Origin: JABFXX01 sp964419605
GTDB taxonomy: Bacteria > Myxococcota_A > Polyangia > Haliangiales > Haliangiaceae
Reading direction: 5' to 3'
DNA length: 64,000 nucleotides
Assembly (NCBI GenBank): GCA_964419605.1
Contig: CAYQQM010000004.1
Location: 33,917 to 97,916, forward strand
Made by a program: the position numbers and the translations under genes. This document shows positions 25,284-36,481 of this stretch, piece after piece. The first letter of the stretch is position 1; each line of letters opens with the position of its first letter. The notes beneath the pieces were generated by a model. The model worked only from the letters and a program-made list of their open reading frames with translations, was not told where the DNA came from and ran no database searches.

Positions 25284-26755
25284 CCCCACGTGACCGCCTG
25301 CAGCAGGTGGTTGACCTCGGCAAAAAGACACTGCGATATTGGTGGCTCGTGGTGGGCTTTACGGTTGTCGGGGGAGCGATTTCCCTCGTGTTCGCAGTGG
25401 CGCGACCGCGTCGCTACGAGTCGTCGTCCGTGCTGTACTACCAGGAACGGATCCAGTCGAGCATCCTGTCGAACCGGCAGGAAGAGGGCCAGCGCAATTT
25501 GGGCGACCGGTTTCGGGAACTGTTGTTTGCCCGCGCTCAATTGGCTCAGATTATTGCCGACCCCAAACTCAACGCATTTCCAGATATCGATCCTGAGCTA
25601 GCAATCGACAAACTCCGAGCGACGATTCGGTTCGAAGCGCGTGGCGGCAATAGCTTCCGCATCGCGTATAGCGACTCCGACCCGAGCCGCGCAAAGGCAG
25701 TTACCGAATGGCTGACCAAGCGGCTGCAAGAAAAGGATGAATCGCTGCGCAACGACCAAGCCCAAATGACCGTATCGTTTATTACGCAGCAAAAAGACCA
25801 AGCCGGCGCCGAACTGCACAAACGTCAGCTAGCGCTCGCCGAGTTCCTGGCCAAACACCCAGAGTTTGCGCAAGATAACGCTCAGACGGGCGGCGAAGGC
25901 GCATCGATCCGAGCGATCCGCGACCGCAAGCCGGTCGCCATTGGCAACGCGCGACTGTACGCGCTCGAGCGACAACGCCAGCGAATTCAGGCTCGTTTGG
26001 ATGCACCCGCCGATGGCACGGTCGTCCGCGCCGCGTCCCCGCCCTCGCCCGAGAAGCTCGCGGCGCAAGGAGTGGTAAGCGACGCGCAGCGCGAAGTCGC
26101 GGCTGCAAACCGAGAGCTCGAAGACGCGGTCGGCAAGTACACCGAGAAGCACCCGACAGTGATCAAGGCGCAGGAGCGCGTGGCTGCAGCACAACAACGC
26201 CTCCGACACGCTCAGGCAAACGTGCCCAGCGACGTGGACATCACCGTCGCCCCAGCAACGCCGGCCGATCGCGAAAAACTCAAAAAGGAGCTCGCGACTC
26301 TAAATGCATTAGTCGCCGCGGAACAGCGCGCGACCAAACCCGGTGGCGCCAGCGAGCCGACCGAATCGGGAACCGCTACGAATTGGGTCGTTGAGCTAGA
26401 AACGCAACATGCCGATTTGCGGCGCCAGCTCAATGAGCAGCGCGAGCGGGTAGGATCCTTGGCCGACAGCGTGTTCCGCGCCCAAATCGACGCGAGCCAA
26501 AAGCTAGCCGAACAAGGCGGTCGGCTTTCCATCGTCGACCCAGCCTTTAAACCTGTACAGCCAAGCGGCCCCGGAAAGAGCATCTTGTTGCTCGCTGGCC
26601 TCATGATGTTCTTTGGCCTTGGAACTGCGCTTGCCATCGGGCTGGCGGCAATCGACGACCACTTGTATCGCCGCGATGATATCGATCAACTGGGTGTTGC
26701 GGTGCTCGCCGTCATTCCGCCCGCGTCCACTCGCCAAAAGAAGACAGCGTCGTGA
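25265..26755 (+). CDS. GumC/Wzz-type polysaccharide co-polymerase
   Basis: A 496-residue inner-membrane protein. N-terminal TM (YWWLVVGFTVVGGAISLVFA), Wzz-like region with YYQERIQSSILSNRQEEGQR, a very long coiled-coil periplasmic domain, a PxxP-type segment (VDPAFKPVQPSGPGKSILLL) just before the second TM, and a short cytosolic tail. It is typical of the larger GumC family that pairs with a separate BY-kinase, which here is the next gene (GTGA overlap). Together with the OPX lipoprotein at 7360-7953 it could form the export conduit. Confidence 0.85.
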   Translation: MAIPAITPRDRLQQVVDLGKKTLRYWWLVVGFTVVGGAISLVFAVARPRRYESSSVLYYQERIQSSILSNRQEEGQRNLGDRFRELLFARAQLAQIIADPKLNAFPDIDPELAIDKLRATIRFEARGGNSFRIAYSDSDPSRAKAVTEWLTKRLQEKDESLRNDQAQMTVSFITQQKDQAGAELHKRQLALAEFLAKHPEFAQDNAQTGGEGASIRAIRDRKPVAIGNARLYALERQRQRIQARLDAPADGTVVRAASPPSPEKLAAQGVVSDAQREVAAANRELEDAVGKYTEKHPTVIKAQERVAAAQQRLRHAQANVPSDVDITVAPATPADREKLKKELATLNALVAAEQRATKPGGASEPTESGTATNWVVELETQHADLRRQLNEQRERVGSLADSVFRAQIDASQKLAEQGGRLSIVDPAFKPVQPSGPGKSILLLAGLMMFFGLGTALAIGLAAIDDHLYRRDDIDQLGVAVLAVIPPASTRQKKTAS

Positions 26756-27615
26756 GAAAGCGCAATACTGATACGTTTGGCAGTCCGCCATCGACCCGAG
26801 ATTCCGGGGGTGTGACCCCCATTAACGCCCCGGAGAACCTCCTAGAAACGAAACTCGACTTGCCGCCCGCGACATCGAGAGTCCACGAAGCAGCCATGGT
26901 CGTTGGGGGGCCGACCGCCATGGTCCCCACGCAATCCGGCGCCGCGACAAGCGCTCCCGAAATCGAGCTATCCCAGCACATTCTCGACGTAGAGCAGCGT
27001 CCCGATCGCCGCTTGGTGCTGGTGAACTCCCCGGACTCCGAGCGCGCAGCAGCGTTTCGCGTGCTGCGCCATCACCTTCTTGGATTCGGACGCCCACAAG
27101 TAATCGTAGTTTCGAGTCCAAAGTCTGGCGACGGAAAGACCACCACCGCCATCAACCTCGCTCTGGCGCTATCCGAGTGCGGTCGCGCTAAAGTGTTGCT
27201 CGCCGACGTGCATTTGCGAAGTCCACAGATCGGTCCCGCACTTCGACTTGTTCCCCCCTGGTGTTTCGCCGAACAACTCGTCGCCCACCGCAATCAGCCG
27301 ATGTTGCCGTGGAGTTTGGTCGAAATCCCGCAACTTTGGCTTCACGTGGCGGCGCTGCACCCGAGGATCGAACAAACGCAACTGCTCGATGCGCCCGCTT
27401 TTACGATCGCGATGGAGCGACTTCGGCTCGCATACGATCACATCGTCGTGGATGCGCCGCCGGTCCTTGGGTCGGCCGACGTGAACCTCATGGCCGACGC
27501 ATCCGACACCGTGTTGCTCGCGGTCCGCGCGGGCCTATCGACTGCACGTGAGCTGCGAACCGCCATCGACCAGTTAGGAGGGCAGAAAATTGCCGGCTCC
27601 GTGTTACTGCGATAG
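26752..27615 (+). CDS. CpsD/CapB-type bacterial tyrosine kinase
   Basis: A 287-residue BY-kinase starting at GTG 26752, overlapping the previous stop. Walker A is VVSSPKSGDGKTTTAINLAL, Walker A' is VLLADVHLRSPQIGPAL, and Walker B is YDHIVVDAPPVLGSADVNLM. The usual C-terminal tyrosine cluster is absent (the end is KIAGSVLLR), so autophosphorylation, if any, uses other sites, or the protein acts mainly as an ATPase. It regulates the cognate co-polymerase. Confidence 0.85.
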   Translation: MRKRNTDTFGSPPSTRDSGGVTPINAPENLLETKLDLPPATSRVHEAAMVVGGPTAMVPTQSGAATSAPEIELSQHILDVEQRPDRRLVLVNSPDSERAAAFRVLRHHLLGFGRPQVIVVSSPKSGDGKTTTAINLALALSECGRAKVLLADVHLRSPQIGPALRLVPPWCFAEQLVAHRNQPMLPWSLVEIPQLWLHVAALHPRIEQTQLLDAPAFTIAMERLRLAYDHIVVDAPPVLGSADVNLMADASDTVLLAVRAGLSTARELRTAIDQLGGQKIAGSVLLR

Positions 27616-27669
27616 TGCCGTCCCGACATCGGACTTCAATCAGACTGATGGTAGTTTGCGCAGCGCCCA

Positions 27670-28824
27670 GTGACGCCGACTCCGATCATCGCTTTTGCTA
27701 AGGATTGGCACGAGGATCCGACCTCCAATCACCATGTATTGCGCGAGCTGGCAAAAACGCGCCGAGTTCTGTGGCTGAACTCGATCGCAACGCGCACTCC
27801 CTCGCTCGCTAGCGGCCGCGACCTCGGCAAGATTGCGCGCAAACTGCGCGAATTTGTTCGCGGTCCCGTCAACGTTGAGAACGACCTGTGGGTGATGACA
27901 CCGTTGGCGCTCCCCCTGCCCCATAGCGCCGCAGCTCGTCAGCTCAATCGCTACATTCTACGCGGTACGATCCGCGCCATGCGGCTCCGGCTCGGTATGG
28001 ACCGGTTTCAACTGTGGACGTTCTTGCCCAATGTCGGAAACTACGTCGGCCGACTCGGCGAAAAGGGGGCGGTGTATTACTGCGTCGACGAGTGGTCTCT
28101 ATTCGGATACCTCGATGCAGCGCAAACCGCGGCCGCCGAGCGCGAGCTGCTGACCAAGGTAGACGTGGTGTTCGCGATCAACTCGGCGCTTGCCGATGCC
28201 AAACGCGCTTTCAATCCCAGCACGTTTGTGTCGCCGCACGGGGTAGATCACCAGCTGTTCGCGCGTGCACTCGACCCGGATACTGCCGTGCCAGATGACC
28301 TCGCGAAGCTGCGTTCGCCGCTGCTCGGATTCTACGGCACGCTTCGCGACTGGGTCGACTTCGAACTCCTCGCGCACGTAGCCCGCGCGCGACCGCAATG
28401 GACGATCGCACTGATCGGCCAGGAGTTGTGCGACACGTCCGCGATCCGGAACTTGCCCAACGTGCACCTACTCGGACAAAAGCCACACCACGACCTCCCC
28501 GCATACTGCAAAGGCTTCGACGTCGGGTTGATTCCCTACCGAATCGACAACCGCATGCCGTTTGTGAATCCGCTCAAGTTGCGAGAGTATTTGTCCGCCG
28601 GCCTGCCGGTGGTTTCGACCCCTGTCCCCGAAGTGGAGAAATTTCCAGAGGTAGCCCGCATCGCAAAAACACCCGAGGAGTTCGTTCTGGCTGTGGAGCA
28701 AGCATTACGCGATCCAGTCTCTCGCGCACATCGATCCGACGCGATGCGGAACGAAACATGGTCGGCGCGCGTCGCTAAGGTCGCGGCAACTGTCGATAGC
28801 ATACTAGAAGGGAATCAACGATGA
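27670..28824 (+). CDS. Glycosyltransferase (GT-B fold, GT1/GT4-like)
   Basis: A 384-residue protein, GTG start. It opens TPTPIIAFAKDWHEDPTSNH, then AVYYCVDEWSLFGYLDAAQT, SPHGVDHQLFARALDPD, LGFYGTLRDWVDFELLAHVA, VHLLGQKPHHDLPAYCKGFD, VGLIPYRIDNRMPFVNPLKL, and ends EYLSAGLPVVSTPVPEVEKF. These are the features of WcaI/TuaH-type transferases in EPS loci. The stop overlaps the next gene's start (ATGA). Confidence 0.9.
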   Translation: MTPTPIIAFAKDWHEDPTSNHHVLRELAKTRRVLWLNSIATRTPSLASGRDLGKIARKLREFVRGPVNVENDLWVMTPLALPLPHSAAARQLNRYILRGTIRAMRLRLGMDRFQLWTFLPNVGNYVGRLGEKGAVYYCVDEWSLFGYLDAAQTAAAERELLTKVDVVFAINSALADAKRAFNPSTFVSPHGVDHQLFARALDPDTAVPDDLAKLRSPLLGFYGTLRDWVDFELLAHVARARPQWTIALIGQELCDTSAIRNLPNVHLLGQKPHHDLPAYCKGFDVGLIPYRIDNRMPFVNPLKLREYLSAGLPVVSTPVPEVEKFPEVARIAKTPEEFVLAVEQALRDPVSRAHRSDAMRNETWSARVAKVAATVDSILEGNQR

Positions 28825-30845
28825 CGAAGTTTCGCGCTGGCATGATCGGTGCCGGCAACATTTGTGAGTTTCATGTCGCAGCTGTCAAAAAACTAGCACC
28901 AGAAGTCGAGCTGGTCGGTGTAGTCGACCTCGATCGCGAGCGCGCGCGGGCCAATGCCGAAAAGTGGGGCACGAATGCGTTCGGCAGCCTGGATGAAATC
29001 GTGGACGCCGGCGCAAACGTGATCCACGTACTTACGCCCCCTTCTGCGCATGCAAAGGTTGCGCTCGCTGCACTTCAAAAGGGCTGCCACGTACTAATCG
29101 AAAAGCCGATCGCCGAGGACGAAGCGGAAGCACTGCAAATCGGTGTACTCGCGCGGGAGAAACACCTCGTCGCCACGGTCAATCACTCGCTGCTGTACGA
29201 CCCACAGATCAAGCGAGCGCTCGACGCTGTGAAGGCGGGCGCACTCGGCACGGTGGTGTCTGTCGACATTTTGCGCGGATCCGAGTACCCACCTTACGAA
29301 GGCGGCCCTCTGCCCCCCTGGTATCGCGACGCGGGATATCCATTTCGCGACCTCGGCGTGCACTGTCTGTACTTGATCCAGGAGCTTCTCGGTCCCATCC
29401 ACGATGTAGAGGCGACGTGGAGCTCATTGGGTGGAGATCCGAACCTAGCGTTCGACGAATGGCGCGCGATGGTGCGTTGCGCCCGAGGTCTCGGGCAATT
29501 TCAGCTGTCGTACAACACCAAACCGATGCAATCGCAGCTGATCATCCACGGCACGAAAAGCGTGTTGCGGGTCGACCTGTTCGCCATGTTCCACGGCAAG
29601 CGCAGCTCGACCCCGCTGCCGAAAGCCGCAGAGCGCTTGGTCAACGCGTTCACCGACTCGATCCAGCCGATGATCGATGTCCCGATCGGCGTATGGAAAT
29701 TCGTGCGCAAAGACGTCCAGTCGTACCAAGGATTGCGAGACCTTGTGGCCGACTTTTACCGCCGCCTCGGTTCCGGTGAACCACCGCCAGTGACGGTGGA
29801 AGATGCCGCCCAAGTCGTCAAGTGGGTCGAAAAGGTCGCGCGAGCCGCAGATGCCGACCACGCAGCGCACCGCGACAGATTCAAATTGTCGCCGACCGTG
29901 CCGTTCCTCGTCACAGGCGCGTCCGGTTCGCTCGGCAAGGCGACCGTGAATCGGCTACTGGCCGACGGTCACCGCGTGCGCGCATTCGTCCGCCGCATGC
30001 CCGAACGCCCGTTGCCGAATGTCGAATATTGCTTCGGTAACCTTGGCGACCCCGAAGCGGTTGATCGCGCGGTACGAGGCGCCGAGACCGTGATCCATGT
30101 AGGCGCAGCCATGAAAGGCGGGTGGCCTGAACATCGGGGCGGAACCGTCGTGGGAACGGAAAACGTGTTGGCATCGTGTACAGCACACCATGTGCGTCAA
30201 CTCGTTCATATTTCGTCGATGTCCGTAGTCGATTGGGCCGGATCGGTCGGCAACGGGCCCGTCAGCGAGTCCGCAGCACTCGAGCCGCGCCCCGACGAGC
30301 GCGGCGCATACACAAGGGCCAAGCTCGAAGCCGAGAAGCTCGTCAGCGAAGCAGCGAAGCGCGGCCTACCGTGCGTCATTTTGCGGCCTGGGCAAATCTT
30401 CGGCGGAGGCATTGCGCTCATCAACGGCGCCGTGGCGCGCAACGCCGGCGGCCGGTGGTTGATCCTCGGTGACGGCAAACTGGAACTACCGCTGGTCTAT
30501 ATCGACGATGTCGTCGACGCGATCATGGCGTGCGTCGACCGCAAGCTGGTGGGGGGCGAAATCATTCAGATCATCGATCCCGAGTGCCTTACCCAGGAAG
30601 ATGTTCTCAAGCTTGCCGGCGGCAAACGACCCATCCTCCGCGTTCCGCGGCCGGTGGTGTTCGCGCTCGGCAAGCTCAGCGAATATCCGCTGGGTGCGCT
30701 CGGTCGACAAAGCCCGGTAGCGGTCTATAGGCTTCAATCGGCCCTCGCCCGGCTGCGCTACGAGAGTCGCCGCGCGCGTGACCTGCTTGGATGGAATCCT
30801 CGTGTCGGCGTGCGTCAAGGGATCCAGCGCGTCTCCACGTTATGA
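28821..30845 (+). CDS. Gfo/Idh/MocA oxidoreductase fused to NAD-dependent epimerase/dehydratase
   Basis: A 674-residue two-domain enzyme. Residues 1-340 are a Gfo/Idh/MocA dehydrogenase: Rossmann motif GMIGAGNICEFHVAAVKKL, the EKP motif in HVLIEKPIAEDEAEA, and the catalytic-region His in FRDLGVHCLYLIQELL. Residues about 352-674 are an extended SDR: FLVTGASGSLGKATVNRLLA, HISSMSVVDWAG, and YTRAKLEAEKLVSEA (YxxxK). No stop or start separates them and the linker is short. The fusion predicts two NAD(P)-linked steps on one nucleotide-sugar or polysaccharide building block. Last gene of the overlapping EPS operon. Confidence 0.9.
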   Translation: MTKFRAGMIGAGNICEFHVAAVKKLAPEVELVGVVDLDRERARANAEKWGTNAFGSLDEIVDAGANVIHVLTPPSAHAKVALAALQKGCHVLIEKPIAEDEAEALQIGVLAREKHLVATVNHSLLYDPQIKRALDAVKAGALGTVVSVDILRGSEYPPYEGGPLPPWYRDAGYPFRDLGVHCLYLIQELLGPIHDVEATWSSLGGDPNLAFDEWRAMVRCARGLGQFQLSYNTKPMQSQLIIHGTKSVLRVDLFAMFHGKRSSTPLPKAAERLVNAFTDSIQPMIDVPIGVWKFVRKDVQSYQGLRDLVADFYRRLGSGEPPPVTVEDAAQVVKWVEKVARAADADHAAHRDRFKLSPTVPFLVTGASGSLGKATVNRLLADGHRVRAFVRRMPERPLPNVEYCFGNLGDPEAVDRAVRGAETVIHVGAAMKGGWPEHRGGTVVGTENVLASCTAHHVRQLVHISSMSVVDWAGSVGNGPVSESAALEPRPDERGAYTRAKLEAEKLVSEAAKRGLPCVILRPGQIFGGGIALINGAVARNAGGRWLILGDGKLELPLVYIDDVVDAIMACVDRKLVGGEIIQIIDPECLTQEDVLKLAGGKRPILRVPRPVVFALGKLSEYPLGALGRQSPVAVYRLQSALARLRYESRRARDLLGWNPRVGVRQGIQRVSTL

Positions 30846-30864
30846 GAATGTGCTAGAACGCGGC

Positions 30865-31152
30865 GTGTTAACCGGTAAACAACGCAGACACCTGCGTGCG
30901 CTCGCCCACTCGCTCAAGCCGATTGTTCAAATCGGCAAAGATGGTATTAGCGACGGCGTTATCGCGGCGGTCGACCGTGCGCTTGAGGACCATGAATTGG
31001 TCAAGGTCAAGGTGAGCGAAGAAAGCATGGAGCGCGAAACGGCCGCGCGCGAAGTGGCGGCCCAAACCGGCAGCGAAATTGCCCAAGTACTCGGCAACGT
31101 GTTGCTGCTATATCGCGCACGCAAAGACAAGCCCGCAATTACCTTGCCGTAG
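30865..31152 (+). CDS. yhbY: YhbY-family (CRM domain) RNA-binding protein
   Basis: A protein of about 95 residues from GTG 30865: LTGKQRRHLRALAHSLKPIV, QIGKDGISDGVIAAVDRALE, DHELVKVKV and QVLGNVLLLYRARKDKP. This is the complete CRS1/YhbY domain, with the loop IGKDGIS in place of GKGG. It binds pre-50S ribosomal particles. An upstream ATG at 30778 lies inside the previous gene and is not needed. Confidence 0.92.
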   Translation: MLTGKQRRHLRALAHSLKPIVQIGKDGISDGVIAAVDRALEDHELVKVKVSEESMERETAAREVAAQTGSEIAQVLGNVLLLYRARKDKPAITLP

Positions 31153-31349
31153 CACGCAGCGCTTGCTAGTACCAACGCCAGTAAGTTAAGGCAAACATCA
31201 ATATTAACAATTCGTTGACCTTGACTTGATCTTTGACTCCACCGTTGAGTTTGACGGCGACGATGACGATGACTCCACCGTTGACCTGCACCTTGCCATG
31301 CTCGACCGCGACGAGGTCAAAATCGGCAAGGTCGAGCGTGGAGTCATCG
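31153..31349. other. Intergenic, low-complexity sequence with short direct repeats
   Basis: No confident gene. Imperfect repeats of ACTCCACCGTTGA- and GACGATGACGATGA-like sequence are present. A 70-codon minus-strand frame (31378-31166, MIQFVAITPVDDSTLDLADF) spans it, but its hydrophobic, repetitive product (VNGGVIVIVAVKLNGG) looks like translated simple sequence. It starts inside repeat copy L, so I do not call it a gene. Confidence 0.5.
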
Positions 31350-31681
31350 ACGGGTGTGATCGCGACGAATTGAATCAATGAGTTAGAATCCGAAACCGGA
31401 ACCGAAACCGGAACCGGAGTCGGGACCGGAACCGGAGTCGGGACCGGAACCGGAACCGGAGTCGAAACCGGAACCGGAGTCGGGACCGGAACCGGAGTCG
31501 AAACCGGAACTGGAACCGGAGTCGAAACCGGAACCGGAGTCGGGACCGGAACCGGAGTCGGGACCGGAACCGGAGTCGGGACCGGAACCGGCTAGCGACG
31601 GGCCAGAGCGTAGATCATTCCGCCGAGGCGATGCCGCTGTGCAGCGCACGGCAGTTCGCTCAGCCAGCCGTGAGCGGCCGC
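31350..31681 (-). repeat. Composite inverted repeat, copy L (gene fragment + 18-bp tandem repeat)
   Basis: Read on the minus strand: the 3' end of a four-helix-bundle gene (from about 31681 to its TAG at 31594-31592), then about 206 bp of tandem units GGTTCCGGTCCCGACTCC with GGTTTC variants (31590-31385), then a unique end ATTGATTCAATTCGTCGCGA ending with TCACACCCGT at 31350. The same three parts occur in opposite orientation at 37392-37597. The tract here is longer (about 11 units versus about 4). Confidence 0.85.
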
Positions 31682-31816
31682 AATCTCGAGCACTGCACTG
31701 ACTTCGCGCAGGCTACCGAACGCGATCGTGAAGCAGTGCTGGCGGTCGCCGCCGGCCCTGCCACTGCCCTCGGCGAGGTTGAGCGCCACGCTATTGAGCG
31801 CATCGCGGCCATTTGC
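31592..31816 (-). pseudogene. Four-helix-bundle (S23/TIGR02436-type) protein, 5'-truncated
   Basis: The minus-strand frame after an in-frame TAA at 31819-31817 reads RDALNSVALNLAEGSGRAGG, then FTIAFGSLREVSAVLEIAAA and ends GGMIYALARR. NSVALNxAEGSGR and the IAxGSLxEV motif are hallmarks of the four-helix-bundle family that includes proteins encoded in 23S rRNA intervening sequences. The usual first 40 or so residues are missing, with no homologous upstream codons, so this is a 3' fragment. A GTG at 31789 could still start a 65-residue product. Confidence 0.75.
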
Positions 31817-31842
31817 TTACGCCTATCTGATCGGCATTGGCG

Positions 31843-32307
31843 CTAATACTCGCCTTTGATCACGAAGTACGAGCCGCGAATCGTTCCTGCGAGCTTCGAC
31901 TTCTGCTTCGCAAACTTAAAGCGCGAGCCAAGCTCGGGCGGAACCTCCATTCCATCCGAGAGCTTGAAGCCAACGGCTCGCTTGGTTTTGCCGTCGAGTG
32001 TGTACAGCACATTGATCGATAGACCGCTCTGGTAGAACACATACGCCCAGCGAACGTTGTCGACCTGAAACTCCGTTGCTTCGAGGGGGCGGGAGTGAAT
32101 CACAAGATCGCGCTCCGCCTTCAGGATGTGGTGTACCCACGCGATCGTCTTTTTCGCCTTGCTGGCGGGCTCGACCACGAACACGTGGCCATACTTGTTC
32201 TTGAAGTAGCGCGCCTCGTTTGCGCGAAGCCCTGCAAGCGCAGCCGCTACCGGCGACGATTCGAGCCCAATCGTCGACACCGAAGCGAAGTCCACCTCGT
32301 AGGTCAT
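31843..32307 (-). CDS. Hypothetical protein downstream of lon
   Basis: Not recognised. A 154-residue product with even, soluble composition and no signal peptide or TM: MTYEVDFASVSTIGLESSPV, then EARYFKNKYGHVFVVEPASK, RWAYVFYQSGLSINVLYTLD, and a basic C-terminus. It follows lon by 23 bp on the same strand, so co-transcription is likely. Codon use resembles neighbouring real genes and no better frame overlaps it. Confidence 0.65.
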   Translation of the reverse strand: MTYEVDFASVSTIGLESSPVAAALAGLRANEARYFKNKYGHVFVVEPASKAKKTIAWVHHILKAERDLVIHSRPLEATEFQVDNVRWAYVFYQSGLSINVLYTLDGKTKRAVGFKLSDGMEVPPELGSRFKFAKQKSKLAGTIRGSYFVIKGEY

Positions 32308-32330
32308 GCTGCAATCAACCTTAATGCCGA

Positions 32331-34742
<2,412 letters not shown>

Positions 34743-34856
34743 GAATGAAACGTAACGACTGCCATCCCATAGCGTCAAGCCAAGCTGCCCGGAATGACAG
34801 GTGTTCTCGACGAAGCGGTTATCCTACTCCGCCCACGGAGGCCCCAGACCGTCTAC

Positions 34857-35321
34857 TTATAGATAGACGACACCCGCGCCGGGAGGAACTGGAATGCGCT
34901 GCACTTCCTCACGGCTCATTGGATCGGGGCGCCCACCTGCAGTGGCATCGGCCCGCAGCTTCAGGACCACGACGTCGCGATCGTGAACTACGGCATGCAA
35001 CTCGACCGGGCTTGCGCTGCCGAAACAGGCTGCGCCCGTCACTGCCTTCATGTCTGGGCTGGGGGCGTTGGGCTTGCATTCCCCCTCAAATGTCCCAAGC
35101 GAATAACTGACCTGCTTGCCGGTCTCGTCCGTGGTTTGCAGAAAGACCTCGGTTCCCGCCGCGACCTTCTGAAATGCCCACGACAGGGCGATTTTTTTCG
35201 CGTACACCGCCGGTCCGGCGCCTGGCTCCGCGTTGGTCGGTGTCGGTGGAGGTGCGCCAGAACAAGCCGCACCTAGGATTCCAGCGAACATCGCGAGCCG
35301 CAGCATCATGAGCCTCCTCAT
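34857..35321 (-). CDS. Putative lipoprotein
   Basis: A product of about 154 residues of unknown function. The N-terminus MRRLMMLRLAMFAGILGAAC is a lipoprotein signal with lipobox LGAAC at the cleavage site, followed by a Pro/Thr linker. The mature part (KIALSWAFQKVAAGTEVFLQ, GTFEGECKPNAPSPDMKAVT) holds a few cysteines and may be a small beta-domain. It lies upstream of lon on the same strand with a 114-bp gap. Confidence 0.75.
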   Translation of the reverse strand: MRRLMMLRLAMFAGILGAACSGAPPPTPTNAEPGAGPAVYAKKIALSWAFQKVAAGTEVFLQTTDETGKQVSYSLGTFEGECKPNAPSPDMKAVTGAACFGSASPVELHAVVHDRDVVVLKLRADATAGGRPDPMSREEVQRIPVPPGAGVVYL

Positions 35322-35385
35322 CCCCACGTGCGAGCGTGGTTCGGCAGACACGCTAGCACCCGCAGGCCACAGCGACGACCCACCC

Positions 35386-35568
35386 TTACGGATTCTTGCG
35401 GGGTCGGCCTCGCCGACGGGGTTTGTCCGCCTGACCGAACTCGCTGTCGTCTGCGAATCGCTCCTCGACCAGATCGTCTACGCTGGTGTGAAGAGAATCT
35501 AAGCGGCGAAGCTCCTCGCGCTCAAACTCGGCAAACGACGTGTAAATACGTGGAATCCCTGATGACAT
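35386..35568 (-). CDS. Small conserved-looking protein with basic RGRPRK tail
   Basis: Sixty residues from ATG 35568: MSSGIPRIYTSFAEFEREEL, then RRLDSLHTSVDDLVEERFAD, ending PRRRGRPRKNP. The C-terminal RGRP core is AT-hook-like, suggesting nucleic-acid binding; the helical middle is acidic. It is divergent from parA, with about 110 bp between the starts. A function in chromosome segregation is only a guess from position. An upstream ATG (35613) would add 15 residues. Confidence 0.6.
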   Translation of the reverse strand: MSSGIPRIYTSFAEFEREELRRLDSLHTSVDDLVEERFADDSEFGQADKPRRRGRPRKNP

Positions 35569-35680
35569 TGGCGCTCCTTCGAGGACATGCCCACATGTCC
35601 TACCTTTCTGCACAACGTATGCTGGAGTTTGTCATTACGCCAATTTTTTGTTTCGTCATAGGCACGTGGTACCGCTGATC

Positions 35681-36481
35681 ATGTCCCGCATCGTCGCAGT
35701 GGCGAATCAAAAGGGCGGCGTTGGCAAGACCACCACAGCGATTAACCTCGCAGCGTCGATCGCGTCGCGAGGCCATCGCGTGCTCCTGGTCGACTTCGAT
35801 CCACAGGGAAACGCGTCGTCCGGCGTGGGATATCCACGCGACAAGATCGAATTAACGATTTACGATGCTTTGATCGGCGACGTATCGATCTCCGACGTGA
35901 TTCGCCCGACCGATATCTCGACGTTGTTTGTGATCCCCGCAAACTCCGATCTCGTCGGCGCCGAGATCGAACTCATCGGCGCGTCCAACCGCGAGCGCTT
36001 TCTCGACAACGCGCTTCGGCCGATCGTAGCGAACTACGACTACGTCGTGATCGATTGCCCGCCTTCGCTCGGCATCCTCACGCTCAACGCGCTTGTGTGC
36101 GCGGATGGTGTGGTCGTACCGATGCAGGCGGAGTACTTTGCGCTTGAAGGACTGTCTGCCCTAACCGCCACGATCGAAAAGGTGGTTGCTGCCTACAATC
36201 CGCGGCTGGTGATCGACGGTGTGCTGTTTACGATGTTCGATGGTCGCATGAATCTCGCCAATCAGGTCCGCGAAGAGGTAACCAAGTTCTTTGGCGACGT
36301 GGTCCTCGAGACCACGGTGCCGCGAAACGTGCGACTGTCCGAAGCGCCGAGTTTTGGCAAACCCGTCATGGTGTACGACTTGCGCTGCCCCGGCACCAAG
36401 TCGTACCTCGCGGTGGCCGACGAGTTTCTCGGCCGAACGTGGATGCAGCAGCGGACCTCGGAAGGACAACCTGTCATATGA
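35681..36481 (+). CDS. parA: Chromosome-partitioning ATPase ParA (Soj)
   Basis: A product of about 266 residues: deviant Walker A VANQKGGVGKTTTAINLAAS, Walker A' VLLVDFDPQGNASSGVGYPR, Walker B YDYVVIDCPPSLGILTLNAL, and the C-terminal ETTVPRNVRLSEAPSFGKPV typical of chromosomal Soj. It forms ATP-dependent dimers on DNA and, with ParB-parS, segregates origins. The start at 35681 (MSRIVAVANQKGG) is chosen over an ATG 11 codons upstream. The stop overlaps the parB start. Confidence 0.95.
   Translation: MSRIVAVANQKGGVGKTTTAINLAASIASRGHRVLLVDFDPQGNASSGVGYPRDKIELTIYDALIGDVSISDVIRPTDISTLFVIPANSDLVGAEIELIGASNRERFLDNALRPIVANYDYVVIDCPPSLGILTLNALVCADGVVVPMQAEYFALEGLSALTATIEKVVAAYNPRLVIDGVLFTMFDGRMNLANQVREEVTKFFGDVVLETTVPRNVRLSEAPSFGKPVMVYDLRCPGTKSYLAVADEFLGRTWMQQRTSEGQPVI

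Noticed and set aside
31166..31378. Minus-strand frame of 70 codons beginning MIQFVAITPVDD
   Set aside because: Starts inside repeat copy L and consists of low-complexity repeats; copy R carries the same first codons but not the rest.
31385..31590. CRISPR-like regular repeat
   Set aside because: Units are contiguous 18-mers without unique spacers, and no cas genes are near.
31383..31649. Open minus-strand frame of 88 codons encoding repeated PDSGSG
   Set aside because: It is the tandem repeat read in one of several open frames; it is out of frame with the four-helix-bundle fragment, and its N-terminus is antisense-free shadow of that fragment. No ribosome-binding site.
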